Source: Pseudaeromonas sp041441555 (lineage in GTDB: Bacteria; Pseudomonadota; Gammaproteobacteria; Enterobacterales; Aeromonadaceae). From it: 56,102 nucleotides of DNA. Below, in pieces: positions 31,987-41,600 of the stretch; position 1 is the stretch's first letter; each line of letters begins with the position of its first letter. A program made the position numbers and the translations under genes. Location: NCBI GenBank assembly GCA_041441555.1, contig JASDSW010000068.1:1-56102 (forward strand). The letters run 5' to 3'. Below the pieces are notes generated by a model, which did no database searches, was not told where the DNA came from, and was given only the letters and a program-made list of their open reading frames with translations.

Positions 31987-33828
31987 ATGGCTACCATTTT
32001 TCACCCATTCAAATGGCTACTGCAAACCGGTTGGCGCTGGTTGAACTTCACCCGTCAGCTCATCATCAACCTGGTATTTTTGGTGCTGCTGATCCTGGTC
32101 ATCCTGGTACTCAGTCACGATGAACAGGAGCAACTGCAAGCCAAGAGCGGCGCCCTGGTGCTGGATCTGACCGGTCAGTTGGTTGAGCAGAGCAGCGTGC
32201 AGGATCCCTCCAGCCGCTTGATGCAAAAATGGCTGGCTAGCGATGAGCCACCGCCGGAGACCCTGGTCAGCGATGTGGTCTATGCCATCGAGCAGGCCCG
32301 CCATGATCCCAAGATCAAGGGGATCGTGCTGCAGTTGCAGGATCTGGAGTCGAGCAACCTGAGCAAACTCAGTCAGATCACCCGGGCGCTGGATAACTTC
32401 CGCCGCAGCGGCAAACCGGTGATCGCCAGCGGCGACTTCTTCGTCCAGCATCAATATCTGCTGGCCGCCCACGCCGATCAGATCCTGCTCGATCCGGCGG
32501 GTGCCGTGATGATCCAGGGGCTGGGGCTGTACAACTTCTACTACAAGTCGGCTCTGGAAAAATTCAACATCACCCCCCACGTATTCCGGGTCGGCACCTA
32601 CAAGTCCTTCGTCGAGCCCTACACCCGGGATGACATGTCCCCCGAGGCGCGCGAGGCCAACAGCCGCTGGCTGAATCAACTGTGGCAGGCCTATGTCAAG
32701 GATGCGGCCGAGGCACGCAAAATCGCCGCCGATGCCATCAACCCGAACAAGGATCAGCTGCTGCAACGGCTCAAGGCCGCCCAGGGCAACGCCGCCACCT
32801 ATGCCCTGCAACAGAAGCTGGTCGATAAACTGGCCACTCACGACGAACAAGTTCAGGCGATTGCCAAATTTGCCGGCGTCAGCAAGGACGAGGTGGGTTA
32901 TCAGCACATCGGGTTCCGCGACTATCTGCGGCGTCAGCCCGACCGCTACGCCGAGCAACACAAGCCGCGCATCGGCCTGATTGTCGCCGCCGGCACCATC
33001 CAAAATGGCGACCAGCCCCCCGGCAGCATCGGCGGGGAGTCCCTCTCCCGTCTGCTGCGCAAGGTCGCCCAGGATAAGAGCATCAAGGCCCTGGTGCTGC
33101 GCATCGACAGCCCCGGCGGCAGCGCCTTTGCCGCCGAGCAGATCCGCGCCGAACTGCTGGCCGTGCAGGCAGCCGGCAAGCCGGTGGTGGTCTCGATGGG
33201 CAGCATGGCCGCCTCCGGTGGCTACTGGATCGCCGCCGATGCCGACCGCATCGTGGCCGAGCCGACGACGATCACCGGCTCCATCGGCGTCTTCGGACTG
33301 TTTGCCTCCATCGACAAGGCGCTGGAATATGTCGGTATCCATACCGATGGCATCGCCACCACCGAGTTCGCCGGCATCGATCCGAGCCGGCCGCTGCCAG
33401 ATCACGTCAAGCAGGTGATCCAGATGAACGTCGAGAACACCTATCAGCGATTCATCGAGTTGGTGGCCAAGGGACGCAAAATGAGCCCGCAAGCGGTGGA
33501 CAAGATAGCGCAGGGCCGGGTCTGGAGTGGTCTGGATGCCAAGCAGTTGGGTCTGGTCGATGAACTCGGCTCCCAGGCCGAGGCCATCGCAGCCGCCGCC
33601 AAGCTGGCCAAGTTGCCCCGCTATCAGATCCAGTTGATCGAGCCGGAACTCTCGCCCTCGGAACAACTGATGAAACAGCTGCTGGCCAAGGCCTCGACGG
33701 TACTGGCTCCAGCGGCAGTCCAGCAACTGGCGGAGCTGTTGGGCCAAGGGCAAGCGGCGCTGGCACCACTGCAGCGTCTGGATGATCCGCAAGGCCAATA
33801 TGTGCTGAGTCCAGTGGTGGCCCCCTGA
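31987..33828 (+). CDS. sppA: Signal peptide peptidase SppA (67K long form)
   Basis: Inner-membrane serine-lysine protease (family S49) that degrades cleaved signal peptides. The 613-residue product has one N-terminal transmembrane helix (about 26-44) and two tandem S49 domains. The catalytic Lys is Lys206 (VGTYKSF) in the first repeat and the Ser is about Ser410 in MAASGGYW in the second, as in the E. coli long form. A terminator follows the stop. Confidence 0.96.
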   Translation: MATIFHPFKWLLQTGWRWLNFTRQLIINLVFLVLLILVILVLSHDEQEQLQAKSGALVLDLTGQLVEQSSVQDPSSRLMQKWLASDEPPPETLVSDVVYAIEQARHDPKIKGIVLQLQDLESSNLSKLSQITRALDNFRRSGKPVIASGDFFVQHQYLLAAHADQILLDPAGAVMIQGLGLYNFYYKSALEKFNITPHVFRVGTYKSFVEPYTRDDMSPEAREANSRWLNQLWQAYVKDAAEARKIAADAINPNKDQLLQRLKAAQGNAATYALQQKLVDKLATHDEQVQAIAKFAGVSKDEVGYQHIGFRDYLRRQPDRYAEQHKPRIGLIVAAGTIQNGDQPPGSIGGESLSRLLRKVAQDKSIKALVLRIDSPGGSAFAAEQIRAELLAVQAAGKPVVVSMGSMAASGGYWIAADADRIVAEPTTITGSIGVFGLFASIDKALEYVGIHTDGIATTEFAGIDPSRPLPDHVKQVIQMNVENTYQRFIELVAKGRKMSPQAVDKIAQGRVWSGLDAKQLGLVDELGSQAEAIAAAAKLAKLPRYQIQLIEPELSPSEQLMKQLLAKASTVLAPAAVQQLAELLGQGQAALAPLQRLDDPQGQYVLSPVVAP

Positions 33829-33881
33829 TGGGGCCAGCCGTCCGGCTCCCTTCCACAAGGCGCCTCAAGAGACGCCAGCCA

Positions 33882-33912
33882 AACCCCGGAGCCATTCCGG
33901 GGTTTTGTTTTT
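33882..33912 (+). terminator. Intrinsic terminator of sppA
   Basis: AACCCCGGA-GCCAT-TCCGGGGTT then TTGTTTTTG; a 9-bp stem with a T-rich tail. Confidence 0.88.
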
Positions 33913-33979
33913 GCCGCCGCGCCTGATAATCTCGGCGCAACGACCATTGCGGTCACCCAGCGGCCCTCTAGGCCATAGC

Positions 33980-34037
33980 CCAATGCCGATCAGATAAGGG
34001 AATAATTCTGCCTTTTCCTTTCCGTAAACAGCATTGG
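33980..34037. repeat. 58-bp mini-element with inverted ends (copy A)
   Basis: Begins CCAATGCCGATCAGATAAGG and ends CAGCATTGG, so the ends are inverted (CCAATGC/GCATTGG). The left end resembles an IS4-type terminal repeat (ATGCCGATCAG-TAAGG). The central AAGGGAAT-(4)-CTGCCTTTTCCTT is also found in copy B downstream of phoR. It lies just upstream of ansA. Confidence 0.5.
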
Positions 34038-34067
34038 CCCATCGCCTCATTTCGCACGGTTTCAGCC

Positions 34068-35078
34068 ATGAAAAAGAAGATCTACATCGCCTACACCGGC
34101 GGCACCATCGGCATGCAACGCTCACAGCACGGCTATATTCCCCAGCCCGGCTTCATGGCCGATTGTCTGGCGGGGATGCCGGAATTTCATCGCGCCGAGA
34201 TGCCCAGCTATCACATTCACGAATATGCGCCGCTCATCGACTCCTCGGACATGACCCCGGCCGATTGGCAGCGCATCGCCGAGGATATCCGCGACCATTA
34301 CGACGACTATGATGGCTTCGTGGTCTTGCACGGCACCGACACCATGTCGTTCACCGCCTCGGCCCTCTCCTTCATGCTCGAGGGGCTCGGCAAGCCGGTC
34401 ATCATCACCGGCTCGCAGATCCCGCTGGCCGAGCTGCGCTCCGACGGCCAGCAGAACCTGCTCAACGCCCTGTTTCTGGCGGCCAACTACCCGATCCACG
34501 AGGTTTCGCTGTTCTTCAACAATCAGCTGTTTCGCGGCAACCGCAGCACCAAGGTGCACGCCGACGGCTTTCATGCCTTCGACTCGCCCAACTTCCCACC
34601 CCTGCTCGAAGCCGGCATCCAGATCCAGCTGCTGGCCGGTCGGCTCGGGAGCGCCGGCGGCTCTACGCTGCAGCTGCATTCGGTCAGCCCGCAGCCCATC
34701 GGCGTGGTGACTCTCTATCCAGGGATCTCGTTTGAGGTGATCGCCAACCTGCTGCAGCAACCGGTCAAGGCGCTGATCCTGCTCACCTACGGGGTGGGCA
34801 ATGCACCCCAGGATGAGCGGTTGCTCAGCCAGTTGCGCGCCGCCTCGCAGCGCGGTGTCATCCTCCTCAACCTCAGTCAGTGTCTGCGCGGGCGCGTCAA
34901 CATGGGCGGCTATGCCACCGGCAATGCCCTGGCCGCGGCCGGCGTCATCTCCGGGTTTGACATGACCACCGAGGCGGCCCTGACCAAGCTGCATGTGCTG
35001 CTGAGTCAGGATCTGGCGCCAGAGCGGATCCGGGCCCTGATGCAGCAGGATCTGCACGGCGAGCTGACCGCCGATTGA
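34068..35078 (+). CDS. ansA: Cytoplasmic type I L-asparaginase
   Basis: Hydrolyses L-asparagine to aspartate and ammonia. The 336-residue protein matches E. coli AnsA: YTGGTIGMQRS with the nucleophile threonine, HGTDTM with the second-site Thr/Asp, and ITGSQIPLAELRSDG. There is no signal peptide, so it is the cytoplasmic enzyme rather than AnsB. The ribosome site is weak. It converges with pstS across a strong terminator hairpin. Confidence 0.96.
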   Translation: MKKKIYIAYTGGTIGMQRSQHGYIPQPGFMADCLAGMPEFHRAEMPSYHIHEYAPLIDSSDMTPADWQRIAEDIRDHYDDYDGFVVLHGTDTMSFTASALSFMLEGLGKPVIITGSQIPLAELRSDGQQNLLNALFLAANYPIHEVSLFFNNQLFRGNRSTKVHADGFHAFDSPNFPPLLEAGIQIQLLAGRLGSAGGSTLQLHSVSPQPIGVVTLYPGISFEVIANLLQQPVKALILLTYGVGNAPQDERLLSQLRAASQRGVILLNLSQCLRGRVNMGGYATGNALAAAGVISGFDMTTEAALTKLHVLLSQDLAPERIRALMQQDLHGELTAD

Positions 35079-35090
35079 CGTTGTCGACCA

Positions 35091-35125
35091 TCAAAAAAAT
35101 CAGGGAGGCCGAAGCCTCCCTGATT
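35091..35125 (-). terminator. Intrinsic terminator of pstS, also serving ansA
   Basis: AATCAGGGAGGC-CGAA-GCCTCCCTGATT is a perfect 12-bp stem. On the minus strand the loop is TTCG and a run of seven T follows, making an excellent terminator for pstS. Confidence 0.93.
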
Positions 35126-35153
35126 GATTTGCGCATCCTGAAGCGGGACCGGC

Positions 35154-36122
35154 TTATTTGGCCAGCAGCTCCAGATCCTTCTTGACCACGGCGGCCGGCA
35201 GCGGGATGTAGCCATCCTTCTCGGCAATTTCCTGACCGCTCTTGGAGAGCACCATCTTCAGGAATTCCAGCTGCATCGGCTCCAGCGGCTTGTTCGGCTG
35301 CTTGTTCACGTAGATGTAGAGGTAACGAGAGAGCGGGTAAGTGCCCTTGACCGCATTTTCGTGGGTCGGCTCGATGAAGGTCTTGCCACCATCCTTGGAG
35401 AGCGGCAGCGCCTTGACGCCGGAGGTCACATAACCAATCCCGGAGTAGCCAATGCTGTTGAGCGAAGCCGAGACCGACTGCACCACGGAGGCGGAGCCTG
35501 GTTGTTCACTGACGGTATTCTTGAAGTCACCCTTACACAGGGCGTGCTCCTTGAAGTAACCGTAGGTACCGGAGACCGAGTTCCGGCCAAACAGCTGGAT
35601 GTCCTTGGAGGCCCAGTCACCGGTCAGTCCCAGATCACCCCAGGTGCTGACGTTGACGGTGCCACCGCACTTCATGGTGCTGGAGAATACGGTATCCAGT
35701 TGCAGCATGGTCAAGCCCTTGATGGGGTTATCCTTGTGCACGAAGACCGCCAGGGCATCGATGGCCACCGGGATGGCGGTCGGCTTGTAACCATGACGTT
35801 TCTCGAAGGCTTCGATCTCACCTTCCTTCATCTTGCGGCTCATGGGGCCGAACTGGGAGGTGCCTTCGGTCAGCGCGGGTGGCGCAGTTGAGGAGCCGGC
35901 CGCCTGGATCTGCACATTGACGTTCGGATAGACCCGCTTAAATTCTTCGGCCCACAGCGTCATCATGTTGGCCAGGGTATCTGAGCCGACCGATGAGAGG
36001 TTACCGGAGATCCCGGCGACTTTTTCATAGTCATGCAGTTCGCTATCGACGGCTGCCCTACTGTTGGCAGACAGCATAGCGGCGGCAAAACCAATGGCGC
36101 TAACCAGCTTGTTGAATTTCAT
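35154..36122 (-). CDS. pstS: Phosphate-binding protein PstS
   Basis: Periplasmic phosphate receptor of the Pst importer. The 322-residue precursor has a Sec signal peptide (cleavage after NSRA, near residue 23) and the phosphate-binding segments VGSDTL, AAGSSTAPPAL and GRNSVSGTYGYF. GGAGAG precedes the ATG and a near-perfect PHO box lies upstream. It is not next to pstCAB, which lie about 27 kb away, but next to phoR and phoB. Confidence 0.97.
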   Translation of the reverse strand: MKFNKLVSAIGFAAAMLSANSRAAVDSELHDYEKVAGISGNLSSVGSDTLANMMTLWAEEFKRVYPNVNVQIQAAGSSTAPPALTEGTSQFGPMSRKMKEGEIEAFEKRHGYKPTAIPVAIDALAVFVHKDNPIKGLTMLQLDTVFSSTMKCGGTVNVSTWGDLGLTGDWASKDIQLFGRNSVSGTYGYFKEHALCKGDFKNTVSEQPGSASVVQSVSASLNSIGYSGIGYVTSGVKALPLSKDGGKTFIEPTHENAVKGTYPLSRYLYIYVNKQPNKPLEPMQLEFLKMVLSKSGQEIAEKDGYIPLPAAVVKKDLELLAK

Positions 36123-36187
36123 TCACTCTCTCCACTAGAACGGAATGTCCTTGTTTGACGGACCCAGTATCGCCAGGCGACGTGACA

Positions 36188-36193
36188 AATTTA
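36188..36193 (-). promoter_or_regulatory. -10 element of the pstS promoter
   Basis: Minus-strand TAAATT, 10 bp after the PHO box. It matches TATAAT at 4 of 6 and has the same spacing as the pst and phoB promoters. Confidence 0.6.
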
Positions 36194-36203
36194 CTAACCT
36201 TGC

Positions 36204-36221
36204 ATGACAGTTATATGACAA
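36204..36221 (-). promoter_or_regulatory. PHO box for pstS
   Basis: Minus-strand TTGTCATATAACTGTCAT matches the PhoB consensus at 17 of 18 positions, the best of the set in this window. An extra TGTCA-like half-site lies just upstream at about 36222-36229. Confidence 0.92.
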
Positions 36222-36319
36222 AAATGACCGTTTGATGGGGAGCGTTCCCTGTCATCGACCTCGACGGCTGACCGATGCACCCGCGTAGGACGGGAAATGA
36301 AAACACCCGGACAGGACCG

Positions 36320-36462
36320 CAGTGCTAATCAGATAAGGCAGGGTGTGTTCCATTGAGTCAACCGTTGGCGGCAAGGATGCCGCCATCGAGCCCCCACGGA
36401 TGGGTTTACGGCGTGTTGACGAAAGGGAATGCCCCTGCCTTTTCCTTCAGTGAGCAGCATCG
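36320..36462. repeat. 143-bp mini-element with imperfect inverted ends (copy B)
   Basis: Left end GCAGTGCTAATCAGATAAGG; the right end read in reverse is GCGATGCTGCTCACTGAAGG, about 13 of 20 identical. The left end matches copy A at ATCAGATAAGG and the right part shares AAGGGAAT-(4)-CTGCCTTTTCCTT and CAGCAT with it. Flanks GGACAGGACC and GAACAGGGCC agree at 8 of 10, like a decayed target duplication. Confidence 0.5.
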
Positions 36463-36504
36463 CGAACAGGGCCGGGCGTTTCGAGCACAGGATCTGCGGC
36501 CGAC

Positions 36505-37800
36505 TTAGCGCACCACCAGGCGGGCCGGGATCACGAAGCTAAAACAGCTGCCCTTGCCCAGCTCGCTTTGCACCTCCAGCTGGGTGTCATGATGGCTCAA
36601 AGCGTGTTTGACGATGGCCAGTCCCAGTCCGGCGCCGCCGGTTTGCCGCGAGCGCGCCCGATCGACCCGATAGAAGCGCTCGGTCAGCTTGCCCAGATGC
36701 TCGGGGGCTATGCCCTCCCCCTCATCGGAGACCGCAAAGCGCGCCCGACCGCCCAGACGCTGCCACTCGACCAGGATCCGTTTACCGGGCGGCGTGTACT
36801 TGATGGCGTTGTTGACCAGGTTGCTGACGGCACTGCGTAGCTGATCGCCGTCGCCGTGGATGGTCAGCGTCCTGTCGATGCGGAACTCCAACTGATGAGC
36901 CGCCTCGCCGCTGAGGGTGCGCGCCTCCTGCTCCAGCAGGCTGAGCATGGCTGGCACATCCACCACCCGGTTGAGATCAATATCCGGCGCCGCCTCGATA
37001 CGCGACAGCGCCAGCAGCTGATTGACCAGGGTGTCCATGCGCACCGTCTGCTCCAGCATCACCCGCTGCATCTTGGACCACATCGCGGGCGACGGTGCCT
37101 GTTCGGCCATCTCCAGATAGCCTTTGAGCACCGTCAGCGGGGTGCGCAGCTCATGAGAAACGTTGGCCACGAAGTTCTTGCGCATGGCATCCAGACTCTT
37201 GAGATGGGTGATATCCCGCACCACCACCATCGACTGGTCTTCGGTGTAGGGCATGATGCGAAACTCCAGAGTCCGCTCCTCGTTGACCGGCGAGGGGATC
37301 TCCAGCGGATCGGCAAAGTTCTTGGCCTTGAGATAGGCGACGAAGCTGGGACTGCGGATCAGGTTGCTGATGTTCTGGCCGGCATCCTCCGGCCAGCGAA
37401 AACCGAGCAGCTGCCCGGCCAGCCGGTTGCACCAGACGATGCCGCCGTCGATGCGACAGACCACGGCGGCATCCGGCAGCGCCTCGGCCCCCTCGCGAAA
37501 GCGGCGGATCACGCTGGCCAGCTCACGCCGGCGCTGGCGATGACGCAGTTGCATGCGATGAATGCCGTTGAAGATGTACTCCCAGGTGCCGGGCCCTTGG
37601 GGCGGCACCAGGCTCCGATCCTTCCACAGCCAGTCGGCCAGTTTTTTCTGGTAGTAGTAGAGCCAACACAGGTGCAGAACCGCGGCCACGAGCAAACACG
37701 CCAACCACTGCCCGGTGACCAGTCCCAGAAGCAGGGCCGGCGGGTAGATGACGTAGAGACTCTTGCGAATGAGCCGGCCCCAGGAATAGGGTTCGAGCAT
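36505..37800 (-). CDS. phoR: Phosphate-regulon sensor histidine kinase PhoR
   Basis: Inner-membrane sensor that phosphorylates PhoB under phosphate limitation. The 431-residue product has an N-terminal membrane region with two helices (about 15-50), a PAS domain (about 105-200), HisKA with His216 in NVSHELRTPL, and an HATPase domain with DEGEGIAPEHL and GAGLGLAIVKH. GAGGAA precedes the ATG. It follows phoB by 20 bp in the usual phoBR order, with pstS further downstream on the same strand. Confidence 0.97.
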   Translation of the reverse strand: MLEPYSWGRLIRKSLYVIYPPALLLGLVTGQWLACLLVAAVLHLCWLYYYQKKLADWLWKDRSLVPPQGPGTWEYIFNGIHRMQLRHRQRRRELASVIRRFREGAEALPDAAVVCRIDGGIVWCNRLAGQLLGFRWPEDAGQNISNLIRSPSFVAYLKAKNFADPLEIPSPVNEERTLEFRIMPYTEDQSMVVVRDITHLKSLDAMRKNFVANVSHELRTPLTVLKGYLEMAEQAPSPAMWSKMQRVMLEQTVRMDTLVNQLLALSRIEAAPDIDLNRVVDVPAMLSLLEQEARTLSGEAAHQLEFRIDRTLTIHGDGDQLRSAVSNLVNNAIKYTPPGKRILVEWQRLGGRARFAVSDEGEGIAPEHLGKLTERFYRVDRARSRQTGGAGLGLAIVKHALSHHDTQLEVQSELGKGSCFSFVIPARLVVR

Positions 37801-37820
37801 GGTATTCCTCGCTGTCGGGA

Positions 37821-38510
37821 TTAAAAACGGGAGGAGAAACGGTAACCCGAACCGCGCACCGTCTGGATCAGCTCATCGTGGCCAGCCAGCGAGATCGCCT
37901 TGCGCAGGCGGCGGATATGCACATCCACGGTTCTGTCCTCCACATAGACATTGGTGCCCCAGACGTTGTTTAGCAACTGCTCCCGGCTGTACACCCGCTC
38001 CGGATGGGTCATGAAGAAGTGCAACAGACGAAACTCGGTGGGTCCCAGATCCAGCGCCTGCTCGTCGACGGTAACCCGATGGGAAACCGGATCGAGCCGC
38101 AACCCCTGCACCTCGATCACCTCTTCGGTCGCCGTCGGTACGGCACGGCGGATCACCGCCTTGAGACGGGCCGTCAGCTCCTTGGGCGAGAAGGGCTTGG
38201 TGATGTAGTCATCGGCGCCGACCTCCAATCCCCGCACCTTATCCTCCTCCTCACCGCGGGCGGTGAGCATGATGATCGGGATCTGGCGGGTCAGCTCGTC
38301 CTGTTTCATCTGCTTGATAAACTGGATGCCACTGCCACCGGGCAGCATCCAATCGAGCAGGATCAGATCGGGAAAGGGCTCCGTCACCCGCGCCACGCCC
38401 TGAGCAAAGTCGGCGGCCTCGACGGGCTCAAAACCGTTCTGCTCCAGCACAAAACATAACATCTCCCGGATGGGGGTTTCATCTTCGACGACCAGTACTC
38501 TTCTTGACAT
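37821..38510 (-). CDS. phoB: Phosphate-regulon response regulator PhoB
   Basis: OmpR-family transcription factor that binds PHO boxes. The 229-residue product has a receiver domain with Asp53 (LLDWMLP) and Lys104 (ITKPF), then a winged-helix DNA-binding domain ending VRGSGYRFS. It should activate pst, pstS and itself through the PHO boxes seen in this window. The ribosome site is weak (AAGG eight bases upstream). Confidence 0.97.
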   Translation of the reverse strand: MSRRVLVVEDETPIREMLCFVLEQNGFEPVEAADFAQGVARVTEPFPDLILLDWMLPGGSGIQFIKQMKQDELTRQIPIIMLTARGEEEDKVRGLEVGADDYITKPFSPKELTARLKAVIRRAVPTATEEVIEVQGLRLDPVSHRVTVDEQALDLGPTEFRLLHFFMTHPERVYSREQLLNNVWGTNVYVEDRTVDVHIRRLRKAISLAGHDELIQTVRGSGYRFSSRF

Positions 38511-38554
38511 GGGGTAAGCCTTTTTGAATGACGTTCCGTGTGTTCGCTAGCGCC

Positions 38555-38588
38555 ATTATTAGAACCTTTCATGACAGTTTTATGATCA
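38555..38588 (-). promoter_or_regulatory. PHO box and -10 of phoB
   Basis: Minus-strand TGATCATAAAACTGTCAT (38571-38588) matches the PhoB consensus at 15 of 18, followed after 10 bp by AATAAT (38555-38560, 5 of 6). The layout indicates autoregulation of phoBR. Confidence 0.85.
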
Positions 38589-38667
38589 TGAGTGCCCAAT
38601 CGCAACTTATCGGTGGCCAATCGAAGACTCTTTGGCCGCCAATTCAGCCGTCACGCCGCCGGTGCGG

Positions 38668-41600
38668 CTAGACGGGCAGCACCAGCCGGCTCTCTCCGCC
38701 TCCCAGCGCCTCGATGCGGATCTGCACCCCGATACGCTCCACCATGGTCTGCACGTGGGAGATGACTCCGATCTGCCGACCACTGGACTGCAGCGAGTCC
38801 AGACAGGCCAGCGCCGTATCCAGACTCTCCGGATCCAGGGTGCCGAACCCCTCATCGATGAACAGCGACTCCACCTGCGTGTCCCGGCTGGAGAGGGAGG
38901 CCAGCCCCAGGGCCAGCGCCAGCGAGACCAGGAAGCTCTCGCCACCGGAGAGCGACTCCACCCCGCGGATCTCATCCCCCATGTCCCGATCGATGGCCTG
39001 CAGCGCCAGATCGGTGCCCGGCACCCGCTGCAGCTGATAGCGCGGAGCCAGCTCGCTGAGATGATCGTTGGCCACCAACAGCAGCCGCTCCAGGGTCAGA
39101 CTCTGGGCGAAGGTGCGAAACTTGGCGCCGCTGGCCGAGCCAATCAGCTCGGCCAAGCCGCCCCAGCGTTCAGCCAGCGCCTGCTGGGCCTCGATCTCGC
39201 CGGCCAAGCGCGCCTGTTGCTGCTCCCCCTCTTCGGCTTGCAACCACTGCCGCCGCCATTCAAACAGCTCCCCTTCCAGACTCTGCTGCTCGACCTGACA
39301 GCGATCCAGCCACTCGTTGCAGGCCTCTGCAGAGGCTTGCGCCTCCTCCGGCAGGGCCGCCAGCGCCTGCTGGGTGCGCTCCTGCTGCTGGGTCATGGTG
39401 CGCAACCGCTCGGCCAACTGGGTCCGCGCCTGATTGAGTGCATCTTCGAGCCCCTTGAGACGAACCCGCTCCTCGCGCAACCACTCGACCGGGAAGCCGA
39501 GCAGCCGTTGCAGCTCATATTCGGGGATCGCCAACTGCTGCTCATGCCGCAGCCAGCTGCGCAGCGCCTCGCGCCGCTGGGCAGTCACCTGCTGCTGCCG
39601 CTGGCGCAGACTCTCCAGGGTCGCCGCCGCACTGGCCTTCTGCTCACTGCAGCTTTGCTGCTGCCGCTGACTCTGGGCGAGCGCCTCGCGCAACTGCTCC
39701 AGTCGCTGCTGCCACTCCAGCTCCACCTCGGCGCACGCGCGACCGCCGAGACACTGTTCGCGACGCAGACGCAGGGCGCTGAGCTGCTGTTGCAGTTGCT
39801 GCAGTGCCCGCTCCTGTTGCTGGAATTGCCGCAAGCCACTCTCCTGCTGGGCGGCCAGCGCCGCCAGCTCGGGTTGCGCCTGCTGATGACTCTGCTCCAG
39901 CCGCTGCCACTGCTCCTCATAGTGGAGGAACTCCTGACACTCCTGGCGCCACCGCTCGATGGAACGCTCGCCATCGACCTGCTCCAACCAGCCGCGCCAT
40001 TGCTGATGGCCCAGCTGCTCCTCCAGACTCTGCTCGTTGAGCTGCAGCCGCTCGGCCAGATGGGTCAGTTGCTGCTCCAACCCCTGACGCAGGGTCTGCA
40101 ACTCGGTCTGCTGACGCAGCAGATCCTGCAGATGGCGCTCGGCCGCCAGCGCCTGCAATTGGAGTTGCTCCACCTGCTGGCGCACCAGCTGTTGTTGCGC
40201 CTGCCACTGCCGACGGAGCTCCCACCCCTCGCGCTGCTGCTGCCACTGCATCAGGCACTCCTGCTGCAGCCGCGCCAGGCCGGCCACCACGCCGAGCCAG
40301 TCCGCCGTTTGCTCGGGCCAAGGTGGCAACAGCCCTTCGGTGCCCTCGCGCAGGGACTCCCAGCGCTGGCTTAGCTGCCCCCGTTGTCCCTCCAGCTGCG
40401 TCAACAACTGCAGCTGTCGCTGCTCCTGCTCCGCCAACTGCTGCTGTTGCACCTGGCACTGGGTCAAGGCGTGTTGCCGCTGCTCGACATGCAGCTGCAA
40501 GAAGCCCTGCTGCGCCATCAGGCGCTGCAACACCCCCTCGGAGGGCGGCTGCTGATGGGCCCACGGGTGGCTGGGTGAGCCGCACAGCGGACAGGGCTCT
40601 CCCTCCGTCAGTTGGGCCCGATACTCCTGCAGACTCTGACTGGCATGGGCCTGCTGCAACTCGCGGGCCGACAGCGTCAGCTGCTCGCGCAGCCGCTGCA
40701 ACTCCGGCAGCAGCTCCTGCTCCAGCAGGGCCAGCTCTTGAGTCCGGCTCTGCAGATGGCTCAGCACCAGCTGTTGCTCCTGTCGGTGACGCTCAAGCTG
40801 CCCGCTCTGCTCGGCCAGCTCCCGCAGCTGACGGGAGCGCTCCATCAGGCGTTGAGCCAGTTGCAAGGCGTGCTGCGCCTCCTCCAGTTCGGCGATGGGA
40901 TGCTCCTGCTCCAGCTGTTGCAACTGCGCACAGCCCAACTGATGCTGCTGTTTGGCCTGCTGCCAGGCCTGCTCCAGGCGAACCTGAAGCTGCTGCTTAT
41001 CCTCCTGCACCAGCAGCAGCTCGCGTAGTTCGCTGCGCCACTGCAGCTGCCGCCGCCGATCCTGCCAGGCCTCGCGCAGGGCGTTGAACAGCGGCTGCCA
41101 CTTGTGCGCCACGCGCCCCGTGCTCTGGTGCCGCTCCAACCACTGGGTCAACTCGACCAGTTGCCGCTGCCGCTCCTGCTGGCGCAGTTGCCCCGCCTCC
41201 AGCCCCAGACGCCCCTGGGTCAGCTGCTGTTGCAACTCCTGCTGCTGCGGCTCCAGCTCGCGCCACTGACGCTCTTTTTCCTGCAACAGACCATCGAGCT
41301 CCCGCGCCTCGTTGAGCTCCGGCTGGCGCAGACGAATTTCGCTCTCCAGCTGCCGCAACTTCTGCTGCTGCAGCGTCAGTTGCTGGCTCCAGTACTGCTC
41401 GGCACCATTGGCCTCCTCCAGCCGTTGCTGCAGGGTGCTCATCTCCGCCTCGAGGGAGTTCAGCTCCAGCAGGGTGCGCGCCAGCTCATCGAAGAGCGGG
41501 CGCGCCACCTGGGCCTTTTCCACTTGCTGCAGTTGATGGCGCGCCTCCTGGGCCCCTTGCCACTCCTGCTCGCGCAGCAGCAGGCTCTGCTCGGCATCGT

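Larger units (their letters stand above)
36123..36504. other. Non-coding stretch between phoR and pstS
   Basis: About 380 bp on the pstS side of phoR. It holds the pstS promoter and PHO box (36188-36221) and the mini-element copy B (36320-36462). No gene is supported. Confidence 0.7.

Noticed and set aside
38632..40374. 580-codon plus-strand ORF opposite sbcC
   Set aside because: It is antisense to a well-supported gene and its leucine/glutamine-rich sequence is the mirror of the sbcC coiled coil; no ribosome site or family.
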